A stretch of 64,000 nt of DNA from ZC4RG35 sp041747855. Its GTDB lineage: Bacteria; Actinomycetota; Acidimicrobiia; Spongiisociales; ZC4RG35. How positions within the stretch are numbered: position 1 is the stretch's first letter; every line of letters starts with the position of its first letter. The stretch is from NCBI GenBank assembly GCA_041747855.1, contig JBGTEJ010000042.1:1-64000 (forward strand). The letters are read 5' to 3'. Below are positions 26,482 through 35,594 of the stretch, one piece after another. A program made the position numbers and the translations under genes. The notes below the pieces were generated by a model that saw only the letters and a program-made list of their open reading frames with translations, was not told where the DNA came from and did no database searches.

Positions 26482-27282
26482 TCAAGGACCCTCCACCCCG
26501 ACGGACTCGTCTTCATCTTCCGGCTCGGGGAATGGCTCGTATCCTTCGGGGTAGACCACGGACGGATTGGCAGGGGCAACCAGGATGACAAGGGTCCCTT
26601 CCGGGAGGTCCTGCATGAGCAATGCGCCGAGAGTAACTGCCTTTTCTCTCATGTTTACCGCCCTCCCCAGCCTCACCCGATATCCTGACACCACTGCCCA
26701 GAGCTCTCCGGACTCGAACCACACGTCCGCCGTGACCCCTAGGTCCGGCTCCAGATTCATGAGGAACTCGAGACTGCCCAAGACAAGCTCCGACCCGTGG
26801 GCATCGTCATCATCCAGGAACGGGAAAGTGGCCCGCCCCATCGAGCCGTCGGGGGTCATGGCGCTAGGGACTGCCCAACCATCTTCGGCTCGGCGAGTCC
26901 AACCGCCGGATGTCTCCACCCAGGCTCTCGGAGATCTCTCTGATACCACAACCACGACACCGGTTGGCCAATTGAGACGGATCCGTGCATCTACCACCCA
27001 AGGATCGGAGAGGATTTCTTCAACCGCCGGACCGGTGCGGAGAAGGATCATCGGTGTGCCCGGCTCGAGACGATGTCGAAGAAGTATCTCTTCGGTGTCA
27101 CTGGCCTGGACCCCGGTGACCCTGACCTCATTTACGCTCATCCAGGGCGAGAGGGTGAACCAGATCAGACTCCCGACAACAGCGACAAAGACGAAGAATT
27201 TGAGAAGCTTCCTGACGTTTCGCTTGGCCCGATCTTCGGCTACCTCGCGTCGCCTCTCGACGAGTCGGGGATCAATGCTCAT
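26482..27282 (-). CDS. ftsQ: Cell division protein FtsQ/DivIB
   Basis: A 266-residue single-pass membrane protein: a basic cytoplasmic N-terminus (about 1-30), one transmembrane helix (FFVFVAVVGSLIWFTL), then a POTRA domain (VNEVRVTGVQASDTEEIL) and the FtsQ domain with DARIRLNWPTGVVVVVSERSPRAW split around residues 95-120. It links FtsL/FtsB and FtsW/FtsI in the divisome. The acidic C-terminal tail (PEPEDEDESVG) is of unknown meaning. ATGA overlap with murB. Confidence 0.93.
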   Translation of the reverse strand: MSIDPRLVERRREVAEDRAKRNVRKLLKFFVFVAVVGSLIWFTLSPWMSVNEVRVTGVQASDTEEILLRHRLEPGTPMILLRTGPAVEEILSDPWVVDARIRLNWPTGVVVVVSERSPRAWVETSGGWTRRAEDGWAVPSAMTPDGSMGRATFPFLDDDDAHGSELVLGSLEFLMNLEPDLGVTADVWFESGELWAVVSGYRVRLGRAVNMREKAVTLGALLMQDLPEGTLVILVAPANPSVVYPEGYEPFPEPEDEDESVGVEGP

Positions 27283-28178
27283 GACTCAAAACCTACGAAC
27301 TGCACTTCGAACTCCAGATTGGTCCCGCTCAGCTCAAAAACACGGTCTTTGACCATGTGGGCCAGGCGATAGATGTCTTCGGCTCTGGACCCGGGAGCTG
27401 CCACGAAGAAGTTGGCATGCTTGTTCGACACCGAAACCGACCCCACTGTGAGTCCCTTCAACCCGAGACTGTCGATGAGTGCGCCGGCGGCGATGCCGTC
27501 AGGGTTCTTGAAGACGCTGCCCGCGTTCAGGGTGCCACCGGGCTGATTGTCACGTCTCCACCTGGTAATCACCCTGAGCCGCTCCAGGGATGTGTCCACA
27601 TCGCCTGATCTGGCTTCAAAGGTGGCCTCGGTCACCAACTCGTGGGGTAGGAGGTTCGAGTGACGGTAAGACATCGCCAGATCAGACGGGGTCCGATCAT
27701 CCGACTCCCCTGTCGAGAGATTCAGAACATGAGCGGTCAACAGGCGGTCAGCCGTTTCGGTCCCGAAACACCCGGCGTTCTGTCGCACCGCACCGCCCAC
27801 GGAGCCCGGTATGCCGACGAAGAACTCGAGCCCAGCCCGTCCGCGCTCGGATGAGACTCTTGCAAGACGGGGCAAGGGCAGGGCCGCACCGGCAGTGACG
27901 GCCGCCTCGTCCATAGCGATAGCGTTGAAGCCCGAACCGAGGCGAATGACGATCCCGGGGAACCCGGTATCCGCAACCACCAGGTTCGAACCACGGCCCA
28001 GAACCAAGATCGGGCCTTGTTTCGTGACCCCAGACGAGATCACCCGGTTCAGGGTCACCAGGTCGGGAACGTCGGCGAAATATCGGGCGGGCCCACCCGT
28101 CTTGTAACTCATCAGCGAACCGAGTGGAACACCTTCGGTGATCACCCCTGACTCGATCAGGGAGGCGACGGCACTCAT
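27279..28178 (-). CDS. murB: UDP-N-acetylenolpyruvoylglucosamine reductase
   Basis: A 299-residue FAD enzyme that reduces UDP-GlcNAc-enolpyruvate to UDP-MurNAc. Signatures are LGRGSNLVVADTGFPG (FAD binding), GLEFFVGIPGSVGGAVRQNAG split at about 115-135, AGSVFKNPDG with the catalytic Ser, and SNKHANFFVA. The length suggests the short type II MurB. It lies in the dcw cluster with 4-base overlaps on both sides. Confidence 0.96.
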   Translation of the reverse strand: MSAVASLIESGVITEGVPLGSLMSYKTGGPARYFADVPDLVTLNRVISSGVTKQGPILVLGRGSNLVVADTGFPGIVIRLGSGFNAIAMDEAAVTAGAALPLPRLARVSSERGRAGLEFFVGIPGSVGGAVRQNAGCFGTETADRLLTAHVLNLSTGESDDRTPSDLAMSYRHSNLLPHELVTEATFEARSGDVDTSLERLRVITRWRRDNQPGGTLNAGSVFKNPDGIAAGALIDSLGLKGLTVGSVSVSNKHANFFVAAPGSRAEDIYRLAHMVKDRVFELSGTNLEFEVQFVGFES

Positions 28179-29533
28179 TCTCGGCCTGCCAGTAACACCG
28201 TTAGCTCGTTGTGCAAGAGGGTGATGTCGCCGGCACCCATCGAGACGACCAGATCGCCCGATTGGAGTCTCGGGGTGAGAAATCCTGCAAGATCGGAGCG
28301 GTGGGCCACATAGTGGGTCTCCACTCCCCGGGTTTTGACGGCATCCGCCACAAGTTGCCCGGTCACACCTGGGACCGGCTCTTCGCGGGCCCCATAGACA
28401 TCAGTGACTACCACCACATCGGCACGGGACAAGGCGGTACCGAACTCTTCGACAAACCGCGCCGTGCGGGAGTAGAGATGAGGCTGAAAGACCGCCCAGA
28501 CACGATTCGCTCCTTGACTTCTGGCGGCCTCCACCGTTGCCGCGACCTCCGTAGGGTGATGGGCATAGTCGTCGTACAGAGAAACCCCGCGGATCGTCCC
28601 GCGATGCTCCCATCGTCGGCCTACCCCACGGAATCCACTCAGACTCCGCCCCAGTCCCTGGAGATCGTGTCCGAGTTCTGCGAGAAGAGCGATGGCACCG
28701 GCGGCGTTGAGTGCCACATGGCTGCCCGGCTTGGGGACGGTCACCGCTACCGAGCCCTTTGCAGAAGTCAGGGTGAACGCACTCCCCTCCCGACCGACCA
28801 GCAAGCCCTCGATACGCCAGTCGGCGTCTTCGGACAGCCCGTAGGTGATGCCCGTGACGGAGTCGGACACCGTCCTCGAACCGGGGTCGTCGGCACAGCA
28901 CACCACCGGGCCGGCCACCCGCCTCGCAACACCGACGAAGCTCTCCATCAAGGCCGACTCATCACCAAAGTGATCCAGATGGTCGATCTCAACATTGGTC
29001 ACGACCAGACCGGTCAGGTGAACCGACTCGAAAGTGCGAAAGGCCTCATCAGCCTCGAGAACGAGTAGGTCGTCCCTACCGAGGTGACCGTTGGTGCCGA
29101 TGTCGATCATGTCGCCGCCAACCACGAATGAAGGATCATGCCCAAGCGACCGGAGGGCGGTCACGAGAAGGGCGGTCGTGGTGGTTTTCCCGTGTGTGCC
29201 GGTGGCGCCGATGGTTGGGATGCGGGCGGTGATGGCGGCGAGAAGCTGGGGTCGCCGCCAGGTCGGGATTCCGGCCTCGCGTGCGGCTACCAGTTCTTCG
29301 TCGAACTCGGGAACCGCCGACGAAGCCACCACCAGGTCAGCCGCCACCGCCAGTTCTGGGATATGGCCCGTCACCACATTTACTCCGATCTCTCCCAGCG
29401 CAAGCAGTGGAGCCCCACCCCGGAGGTCTGAGCCTGTCACCTCGTGACCTAGACCGACGAGCAGTTTCGCCAGGGCGCTCATACCCGCCCCGCCAATCCC
29501 CACAATGTGGACCCTGTTCTGTTCCAGGATCAC
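28175..29533 (-). CDS. murC: UDP-N-acetylmuramate-L-alanine ligase
   Basis: A 452-residue Mur ligase adding L-Ala to UDP-MurNAc. The N-terminal Rossmann domain has HIVGIGGAGMSALAKLL; the ATP-binding P-loop is GATGTHGKTTTTALL (about 112-126); the C-terminal domain has YDDYAHHPTEVAAT. Length and domain order are standard. It is coupled by ATGA overlaps to murG upstream and murB downstream. Confidence 0.97.
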   Translation of the reverse strand: MILEQNRVHIVGIGGAGMSALAKLLVGLGHEVTGSDLRGGAPLLALGEIGVNVVTGHIPELAVAADLVVASSAVPEFDEELVAAREAGIPTWRRPQLLAAITARIPTIGATGTHGKTTTTALLVTALRSLGHDPSFVVGGDMIDIGTNGHLGRDDLLVLEADEAFRTFESVHLTGLVVTNVEIDHLDHFGDESALMESFVGVARRVAGPVVCCADDPGSRTVSDSVTGITYGLSEDADWRIEGLLVGREGSAFTLTSAKGSVAVTVPKPGSHVALNAAGAIALLAELGHDLQGLGRSLSGFRGVGRRWEHRGTIRGVSLYDDYAHHPTEVAATVEAARSQGANRVWAVFQPHLYSRTARFVEEFGTALSRADVVVVTDVYGAREEPVPGVTGQLVADAVKTRGVETHYVAHRSDLAGFLTPRLQSGDLVVSMGAGDITLLHNELTVLLAGRE

Positions 29534-30609
29534 AGTGCCGCCTCGAGGAGGGCCTCAGCGATGGTCAGCGCTGCTAGCGGCCGGGCCACATCGGCCGCGG
29601 CGTTCCGCATGGCACCCAGTCGACTGGTGTCGAAGAGTGTGTCCGCCACCACTCTCGGCAACCGATGGAGTTGAGTCTCCGGGAGGACGATCGCGGCCCC
29701 GGACTCAGCGAGAAAACGGGCGTTACCGATTTGATGACCGCCCGAACCGAACTCGCCGGGGACGAGGATCGCCGGCGTGCCGGTGGCCGTCAGTTCGGCG
29801 ACACCACCTCCTGCTCTGGCTACGACGAGATCCGCCGCCCCGTAGAACCACTCCATTTCAGACTCGAACGCTTGCCGCTGCCAGTTGACCCCAGGGGCGG
29901 ATTCGATGGTGACGGGTGTCTCCTCAAATCGTTGCCCGGTCAGATGAACCACCTGAAGCGGTGGGCCATCCCATCTCTCCACGAGACCGACGATCGCTTC
30001 ATTGATCACCCCTGCACCCAACGACCCCCCGAACACACCGAGAACCGGAAGATCCCCGCTCAGGTGGTAACGCTCCAAAGCCTGCAAGTGGAACCTCTCC
30101 CGGTCATAGTCCCAGAACTGACGACGAACCGGGTTGCCCACCCAAACCGCAGTGGGTAGGCCCTCGGTCACAGGGAAGGCTCCAAAAGTCCGACGCGCCC
30201 ACCGGGACGCAACTCTGTTCGCCAGACCGGCGGTCGCATTCTGCTCGGCGTTGAAGAAGGGCAGCCGCAACGATCGGGCGGCTAGCCCGATGGGGACCGT
30301 CACATATCCGCCCAGCCCCAGGACGACCCGGGCCCCACGTTCGGTCATAGCCTCAACGGCAGTTCGCCGGGCCCGTGCCACGACGGCCGGGATCCCGATG
30401 TTCTTCATGGTCAACGAACGCTGCAGTCCCCTGAGTTCGATCTGGAGGAATGGAAACCCGTGTGCCGGGTACACCTCGGCCTCGAGTCGATTGCCCCCTA
30501 TGTAGAGGATGTCGTTGAGAGGGACACCACGTTCGACGAGGGCCTGGCCGACCGAGAGCCCGGGAAAGACATGGCCCCCGGTACCTGCGGCGGCGATAAC
30601 AAAAGTCAT
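29530..30609 (-). CDS. murG: UDP-GlcNAc:lipid I glycosyltransferase
   Basis: A 359-residue GT-B enzyme that makes lipid II at the inner membrane face. The N-terminal glycine loop is AAGTGGHVFPGLSVGQAL, the second loop VFGGSLGAGVIN, and the donor site VARAGGGVAELTATGTPAILVP. The ATG at 30609 is chosen because the homology starts at MTFVIAAAGTGGH and it makes an ATGA overlap with ftsW; a longer open reading continues into ftsW but encodes nothing family-like. Confidence 0.96.
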   Translation of the reverse strand: MTFVIAAAGTGGHVFPGLSVGQALVERGVPLNDILYIGGNRLEAEVYPAHGFPFLQIELRGLQRSLTMKNIGIPAVVARARRTAVEAMTERGARVVLGLGGYVTVPIGLAARSLRLPFFNAEQNATAGLANRVASRWARRTFGAFPVTEGLPTAVWVGNPVRRQFWDYDRERFHLQALERYHLSGDLPVLGVFGGSLGAGVINEAIVGLVERWDGPPLQVVHLTGQRFEETPVTIESAPGVNWQRQAFESEMEWFYGAADLVVARAGGGVAELTATGTPAILVPGEFGSGGHQIGNARFLAESGAAIVLPETQLHRLPRVVADTLFDTSRLGAMRNAAADVARPLAALTIAEALLEAAL

Positions 30610-31769
30610 CGGCGGGGAGCGACCCCACTTTGGGAGATATTCACCAGTATCCCTACTGCAGCCATCGCCACGATGAGCGCGGTCGAGCCGAACGAGACGA
30701 AGGGGAGAGCAATCCCCGTGATCGGCATCACCCCCAGCACGCCGCCGATATTGATCAGCGCCTGCAGGGAAATCCAAACGGTTAGCCCTGTGGCGAGCAT
30801 TCGTCCGAACCGGTCGGGGGCCCGGGCTGCGACCACCCACCCGGCGAGGGCCAAGACCACGAACAACCCGATGATGGTGAGACCGCCGATCAGCCCCGTC
30901 TCTTCACCGATGATGGCGAAGATGAAGTCGGTGTGAGCGTTGGGCAGGTAGAACCACCTGGCGCGGGAGGCGCCGAGGCCCACCCCGAATATCCCGCCGT
31001 TGCCGAGTGCGTGGTATCCCTGGATCACCTGGTAACCCTTTCCTTGGGCATCGGCATACGGATCCAGGAACCCGACGATACGGCTGACTCGATACCCCTC
31101 GTCGAAGGCGAGGAATGTGGTGAGGAGGATGGCCGCCACCAAGAGCAAGGCGATATAGCGGAACGGAGTGTCACTCGCCATGACCACCGCCATGGCTGCC
31201 GCACCGATCACAATCAAGGTGCCGAGGTCGGGTTGACGGATGATGAGCACGCCAAGCACTCCGACCGTGGCGATCAGCGGGACGATCAAGTGGCTGAACC
31301 GGATCAGCAGCTTGTGCTTTCGCTCCAGGATGTAGGCGAGGATGAACACCACCGTGATCTTTGCTAGCTCCGATGGTTGGAACATGAAACCGCCGATCGA
31401 GAGCCAACGGGTGGCCCCGCCTCTGGTGACCCCCGCAGCGAGAACCGCGACCAGAAGGGCCAATGTTCCGAGGAAGGCCGGTATGGCAAGCTTCCGATAG
31501 ACGGTATAGCGCAACCGGCTGGTCATGAGGAGGGCCAAAATCCCGACACCGACGCCCATGAGCTGTCTTCGGAAGAAATAGAAGCGGTCTTCGGTCCAGT
31601 CGATTGCGATGGCCGAAGACGCTGACTGGGTCGCACCCAGTCCGATGACGACCAACACCACCACAACCACCAACAGAGCGGTCGTGGTACGGCTGTTGGC
31701 CTTCGCCATGTCCTCCCGATCCCGGGCCGCGGCTCGCACGTTGGCTATGGGGGTGACCTCGGCGGTCAT
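30606..31769 (-). CDS. ftsW: Septal peptidoglycan glycosyltransferase FtsW (SEDS family)
   Basis: A 387-residue polytopic protein with about ten helices. SEDS signatures include GATRWLSIGGFMFQPSELAK, QPDLGTLIVIG, and TDFIFAIIGEETGLIGG, with GIALPFVSFGSTALI near the end. It polymerises lipid II together with FtsI. The family's catalytic Asp (E. coli FtsW-equivalent loop 4) falls in the QPDLGT region context but was not mapped exactly. ATGA overlaps with murD and murG. Confidence 0.96.
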   Translation of the reverse strand: MTAEVTPIANVRAAARDREDMAKANSRTTTALLVVVVVLVVIGLGATQSASSAIAIDWTEDRFYFFRRQLMGVGVGILALLMTSRLRYTVYRKLAIPAFLGTLALLVAVLAAGVTRGGATRWLSIGGFMFQPSELAKITVVFILAYILERKHKLLIRFSHLIVPLIATVGVLGVLIIRQPDLGTLIVIGAAAMAVVMASDTPFRYIALLLVAAILLTTFLAFDEGYRVSRIVGFLDPYADAQGKGYQVIQGYHALGNGGIFGVGLGASRARWFYLPNAHTDFIFAIIGEETGLIGGLTIIGLFVVLALAGWVVAARAPDRFGRMLATGLTVWISLQALINIGGVLGVMPITGIALPFVSFGSTALIVAMAAVGILVNISQSGVAPRR

Positions 31770-33058
31770 TTGATCGCTCCCATTCGTTCCATCACCAGCC
31801 CGGCGAAGCGATCACCCCGGTCGGCATAAGACTCGAACTGGTCGAAACTGGCACAGGCCGGTGCCAGGAGCACGGTGTCACCCGGTTCCGCCGCCTGTGC
31901 GGCCATCTCAACCGCAAGCTCGAGAGTTCCCGCCAGTCGTCCGCGTTCCCCGGCCGCCTCCACCACTACCGGCCCCGCGTCCCCGATTCCGATGGCCAAC
32001 TTCAGGTTCGGAGCCTGACCCAGACGGGTGATGTCCTGGCCCTTGGCAAGACCGCCGGCGATGAGGATGACGGAGCCGTAGCTCGCGATCGACGCCAGCG
32101 CCGAATGGGTGTTGGTCGCCTTCGAATCGTCAACCCACACAACTCCTGCGTGTTCGGCCACTTTCTGTCTCCGGTGAGCTCCCGGCCGGTACTCGCGGGC
32201 GGCTTCGGTCACCCCATCCGGAGTGGCCCCCACATGTTGGGCCAGTGCGGCAGCACACGCCAGGTTGGAGAGGTGGATCGGGTCCTGCCTGGCGAGGTCG
32301 TCCACGTCGATCCTCACGTCCATGACCCGGAACACGCCGCCATCCACTCCTCCGCCACCCTCCGGGATTCTGCTCCCGCTTATTGGGAAAAGGCGGGAAG
32401 GGGCCCCGGATACAAGGTCGGTAGCGCCCGGATCGTCAGCGTCGAAGACGATCAGATCAGATCGTGACTGGTTGGCAAAGATCCTCGCCTTGGACTCACG
32501 ATAGGCGTAGAGCGAACCGTGCCAGTCGATGTGGTCTTCGGCGAAATTGGTCACTGCCGCTGCCGCCAGATGGAGCGTCTCGGTGAAACGCAGCTGGAAA
32601 CTGGACAACTCGACAACAAGGGCGTCGTACACCTGATTGGTGAAATCAGAGAGCGGAAACCCGATGTTGCCGGTGGCATGTGTCTCGAGTCCGGAAGCAG
32701 CGAGCATCGCCGTCGCAGCCTCGGTCACTGTGGTCTTCCCGTTCGTGCCCGTGATCCCTATAAGTGGCGCCTGAACGTGTGGCCAGGCGTACTCGATCTC
32801 GGATACCAGCGGCAACCCCCACTCGAGTGTGTCGACGATCGGAGCGGACCTCTCCGAGAAGCCCGGGCTGGTGATCACCAGGTCAGCATCCCGGAGCAAG
32901 AGGTGGTCCCAATCCCCCACCGAGAAACCAAAGCCTTCGCTGAGTGGGCGTTGGCTGAAGGACCGGTCGTACAGGGTCACCCCGAGACCCTTCGAGCGGG
33001 CCAGTCGGGCCACCGACATACCCGATACACCCGCTCCAAGCACGAGAGCATGGGTCAC
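31766..33058 (-). CDS. murD: UDP-MurNAc-L-alanine-D-glutamate ligase
   Basis: A 430-residue Mur ligase adding D-Glu. Domain 1 begins HALVLGAGVSGMSVARLA, the ATP loop is GITGTNGKTTVTEA (about 105-118), and the C-terminal domain has WVDDSKATNTHSALAS. The GTG at 33058 is chosen because it creates a GTGA overlap with mraY, as at the other junctions; an in-frame ATG 18 bases upstream is the alternative. Confidence 0.95.
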   Translation of the reverse strand: MTHALVLGAGVSGMSVARLARSKGLGVTLYDRSFSQRPLSEGFGFSVGDWDHLLLRDADLVITSPGFSERSAPIVDTLEWGLPLVSEIEYAWPHVQAPLIGITGTNGKTTVTEAATAMLAASGLETHATGNIGFPLSDFTNQVYDALVVELSSFQLRFTETLHLAAAAVTNFAEDHIDWHGSLYAYRESKARIFANQSRSDLIVFDADDPGATDLVSGAPSRLFPISGSRIPEGGGGVDGGVFRVMDVRIDVDDLARQDPIHLSNLACAAALAQHVGATPDGVTEAAREYRPGAHRRQKVAEHAGVVWVDDSKATNTHSALASIASYGSVILIAGGLAKGQDITRLGQAPNLKLAIGIGDAGPVVVEAAGERGRLAGTLELAVEMAAQAAEPGDTVLLAPACASFDQFESYADRGDRFAGLVMERMGAIK

Positions 33059-34113
33059 AGGAGTCCCTCCAGCCACAGGAAGTCCCCGTAGAAGAGCCCA
33101 AGGCCCAGGGCAACCCCGATACCGGTCAGGATCCAGAATCGGATCACAACGGTCGTTTCAGGCCATCCCTTCAGGTCGAAATGGAAGTGGAGCGGCGCCA
33201 TCTTGAAAACACGTCTTCCGAAGACCCGAAAACTGATCACCTGAATCACCACCGAGACAGCCTCGGCCACATATATCGCACCGATCACGAGCAGCAGGAG
33301 TTGGGTGTTGGTGAGGATGGCCAACGCGGCCAACATGCCCCCTATTGCCTGACTGCCAACGTCGCCCATGATGATCTTGGCCGGGTGGGCATTCCACCAC
33401 AAGAATCCGAGCAGCGCTCCAAACATCCCGGCAGACACGATCGCCAACTCGAGGGGATCGAGGGCCTGATAGATGCCGGGATCGCGGAAGGGTGGCTGAT
33501 TCCTGAACTGCCAGAAGGCGATCACCGTGTATGCCGCTACCACCAGCGAGGCCGAGCCGGCGGCGAGACCATCCATGCCGTCGGCGAAGTTCACACCGTT
33601 GGCGAAGCCGGTCATCATGAAGAGCACCCAGACCACGAAGAAGACGCCCAAGTCGATGCCCAGCGGTCGCACGAATGAGACCTGGGTGACCACACCCGCT
33701 GTCGAAGCACCCCAGGCAAACAGTGCGGCTATGGCCAGTTGACCTCCGAACTTGGCTGACTTGGAGAGACCGAGACTTCTCTTCCGGCTGTATTTGATGT
33801 AGTCGTCCAAAAGTCCAACCAAAGCCATGCCACCGAAGGCGAGCAGGACGAGAAGTCCTCCGACATGGAACGGAAGCACCTGGATCTCGAATTGAGACGA
33901 AACACGCACATGGGAGGTTAGATAACCGACGAAAGTCGCAGCCACGAAAACGATTCCGCCCATCGTGGGGATCCCCTGCTTGTGTGAGTGGCTGAGCAGC
34001 TCCTCCTGCACGAACTGCCCGATCCGACGGCGCTCCAGGATCCGAATCAAATACGGGGTACCAAAGATGGAGACCACCAGACCGAGGGCGGCAGAGATCA
34101 GAAGCGAAATCAC
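33055..34113 (-). CDS. mraY: Phospho-MurNAc-pentapeptide translocase
   Basis: A 352-residue membrane enzyme that attaches phospho-MurNAc-pentapeptide to undecaprenyl phosphate, forming lipid I. It has about ten helices. Family motifs are GLLDDYIKYSRKRSLGLS (Asp pair), GVNFADGMDGLAAGSA and FHFDLKGWPETTVVIRFW. Length is normal. It follows murE directly (ATGA overlap), where murF would normally lie between them. Confidence 0.96.
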   Translation of the reverse strand: MISLLISAALGLVVSIFGTPYLIRILERRRIGQFVQEELLSHSHKQGIPTMGGIVFVAATFVGYLTSHVRVSSQFEIQVLPFHVGGLLVLLAFGGMALVGLLDDYIKYSRKRSLGLSKSAKFGGQLAIAALFAWGASTAGVVTQVSFVRPLGIDLGVFFVVWVLFMMTGFANGVNFADGMDGLAAGSASLVVAAYTVIAFWQFRNQPPFRDPGIYQALDPLELAIVSAGMFGALLGFLWWNAHPAKIIMGDVGSQAIGGMLAALAILTNTQLLLLVIGAIYVAEAVSVVIQVISFRVFGRRVFKMAPLHFHFDLKGWPETTVVIRFWILTGIGVALGLGLFYGDFLWLEGLL

Positions 34114-35594
34114 TGCTCCATGCTCCCAACCTCGGGACGGTTTTTGGCGGACCTTCGCAGAAGGGCGAGCTCGGCCCGACCCACCTCCCTGTCGTCGAAC
34201 GGGATCAGACGCCCATCCACCTCCTGGAAGGGCTCGTGTCCCCTGCCCAAGAGGAGCACGGTGTCTCCGTCACCGGCGATCTCGAGAGCCGCTCGGATTG
34301 CGGCGCGCCGGTCCACTTCGATGATGGTCTCGACATCCCGGGCGACCCCACTTGCAACCGCCCTGACGATCTCGCCTGGGTCCTCTGAGCGTGGATTGTC
34401 ACTGGTCACAACGGCCACATCGGCCTTCGAGACTGCCGCCCCCATCATCGGCCGTTTCTCTCGATCACGGTCTCCCCCCGCCCCAACTAGTGCGATCACC
34501 TTCCGACTCCCCAACCCACGTGCGGTTTCCACGGCCAGCCTGACCCCCTCCGGCGTATGGGCGTAGTCGACAATCACCGTCACCGGATCGTCGCCGCTGA
34601 TCATCTGGAATCTGCCCGGGACACCGGGAAGCGCACTGAGGCTCTCCACAACATCGTCGAAAGGCATGTCGGCAGCGAGACAGCACACCGAAGCCATCAC
34701 CGCGTTCTCCACGTTGAACTCCCCGAAAATGCTGGCCTCGACCCGGGCGCTGCCCCACGGCGTCACCAGCTCGAATCTGGTCCCGGTGGTCGTGAGGCCG
34801 ACGGCTCTGGCCCAGGCATCGCCCTCAACGCCGACGCTGACGACCGGGCTGGTGGCGTTCGCCGCGATCTCCCTGCCGGCTGGGTCGTCGATGTTGATGA
34901 CAGCTGTACCGAGTTCGTAGTCGATGAACAAGCTCTTCTTCGCCGACAGGTAGCTCTCCATATCCCCATGGAAGTCGAGATGGTCCTGAGAGAGATTGGT
35001 GAAGGCGGCCACTTCAAATCGGGTCTCACGGACCCGACCCAACTCCAATGCGTGCGATGACACTTCTGTAGCGACGACACCCACACCCAGCTGGCGCATA
35101 GAAGCGAGCAATCTCTGGAAATCGGTCGCCTCGGGAGTTGTCCTCTCCGATTCGAAGAGCTTCCCAGCAGCACGGGTCTGGATCGTGCCGATGAGACCGG
35201 CTGAGCCCCCGGAGCGGTTCACGATCGACTCGACATAGTGGGTTACGGTCGTCTTGCCGTTGGTCCCGGTGACACCGACCACCGCTATGTCACGTGATGG
35301 GTGGCCATGAACCTCGGCGGCGAGCAACGCCATCACTCCTCTGGTGTCTCCGACAACGAGCTGGGGAATCGGCGAAGAAACTGAATGGTCTACACACACT
35401 GCCGCGGCCCCGATGGCCACGGCCTGGGAGATGAAGTCATGGCCATCGCTAGAGGAGCCTCTTACGGCCACGAACAGCGAACCGGGCCGAACCTGTCGTG
35501 AATCGTGGGTGACATCGAGAATCTTGGTCGCCCCAGAACCGACTAGCTCGGCCCCGCTCACATCTGCCAAACGCTGAAGATCGCTACCGGACAT
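34110..35594 (-). CDS. murE: UDP-MurNAc-tripeptide ligase (meso-DAP adding type)
   Basis: A 494-residue Mur ligase. The ATP loop is GVTGTNGKTTVTHY, and the C-terminal DNPRSEDP matches the DNPR motif that selects meso-diaminopimelate, so the wall is probably DAP-type. Other family features are IVDYAHTPEGV, TTPEATDFQRLL and LLLGRGHEPFQEV. The ATG at 35594 overlaps the ftsI stop by 11 bases and places the homology (DLQRLADV) at the start; an upstream in-frame start at 35642 lies inside ftsI. No murF follows. Confidence 0.95.
   Translation of the reverse strand: MSGSDLQRLADVSGAELVGSGATKILDVTHDSRQVRPGSLFVAVRGSSSDGHDFISQAVAIGAAAVCVDHSVSSPIPQLVVGDTRGVMALLAAEVHGHPSRDIAVVGVTGTNGKTTVTHYVESIVNRSGGSAGLIGTIQTRAAGKLFESERTTPEATDFQRLLASMRQLGVGVVATEVSSHALELGRVRETRFEVAAFTNLSQDHLDFHGDMESYLSAKKSLFIDYELGTAVINIDDPAGREIAANATSPVVSVGVEGDAWARAVGLTTTGTRFELVTPWGSARVEASIFGEFNVENAVMASVCCLAADMPFDDVVESLSALPGVPGRFQMISGDDPVTVIVDYAHTPEGVRLAVETARGLGSRKVIALVGAGGDRDREKRPMMGAAVSKADVAVVTSDNPRSEDPGEIVRAVASGVARDVETIIEVDRRAAIRAALEIAGDGDTVLLLGRGHEPFQEVDGRLIPFDDREVGRAELALLRRSAKNRPEVGSMEQ

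Noticed and set aside
30610..30840. N-terminal extension of murG
   Set aside because: The extra codons lie within ftsW in another frame; the MurG family start and the ATGA overlap fix the start at 30609.
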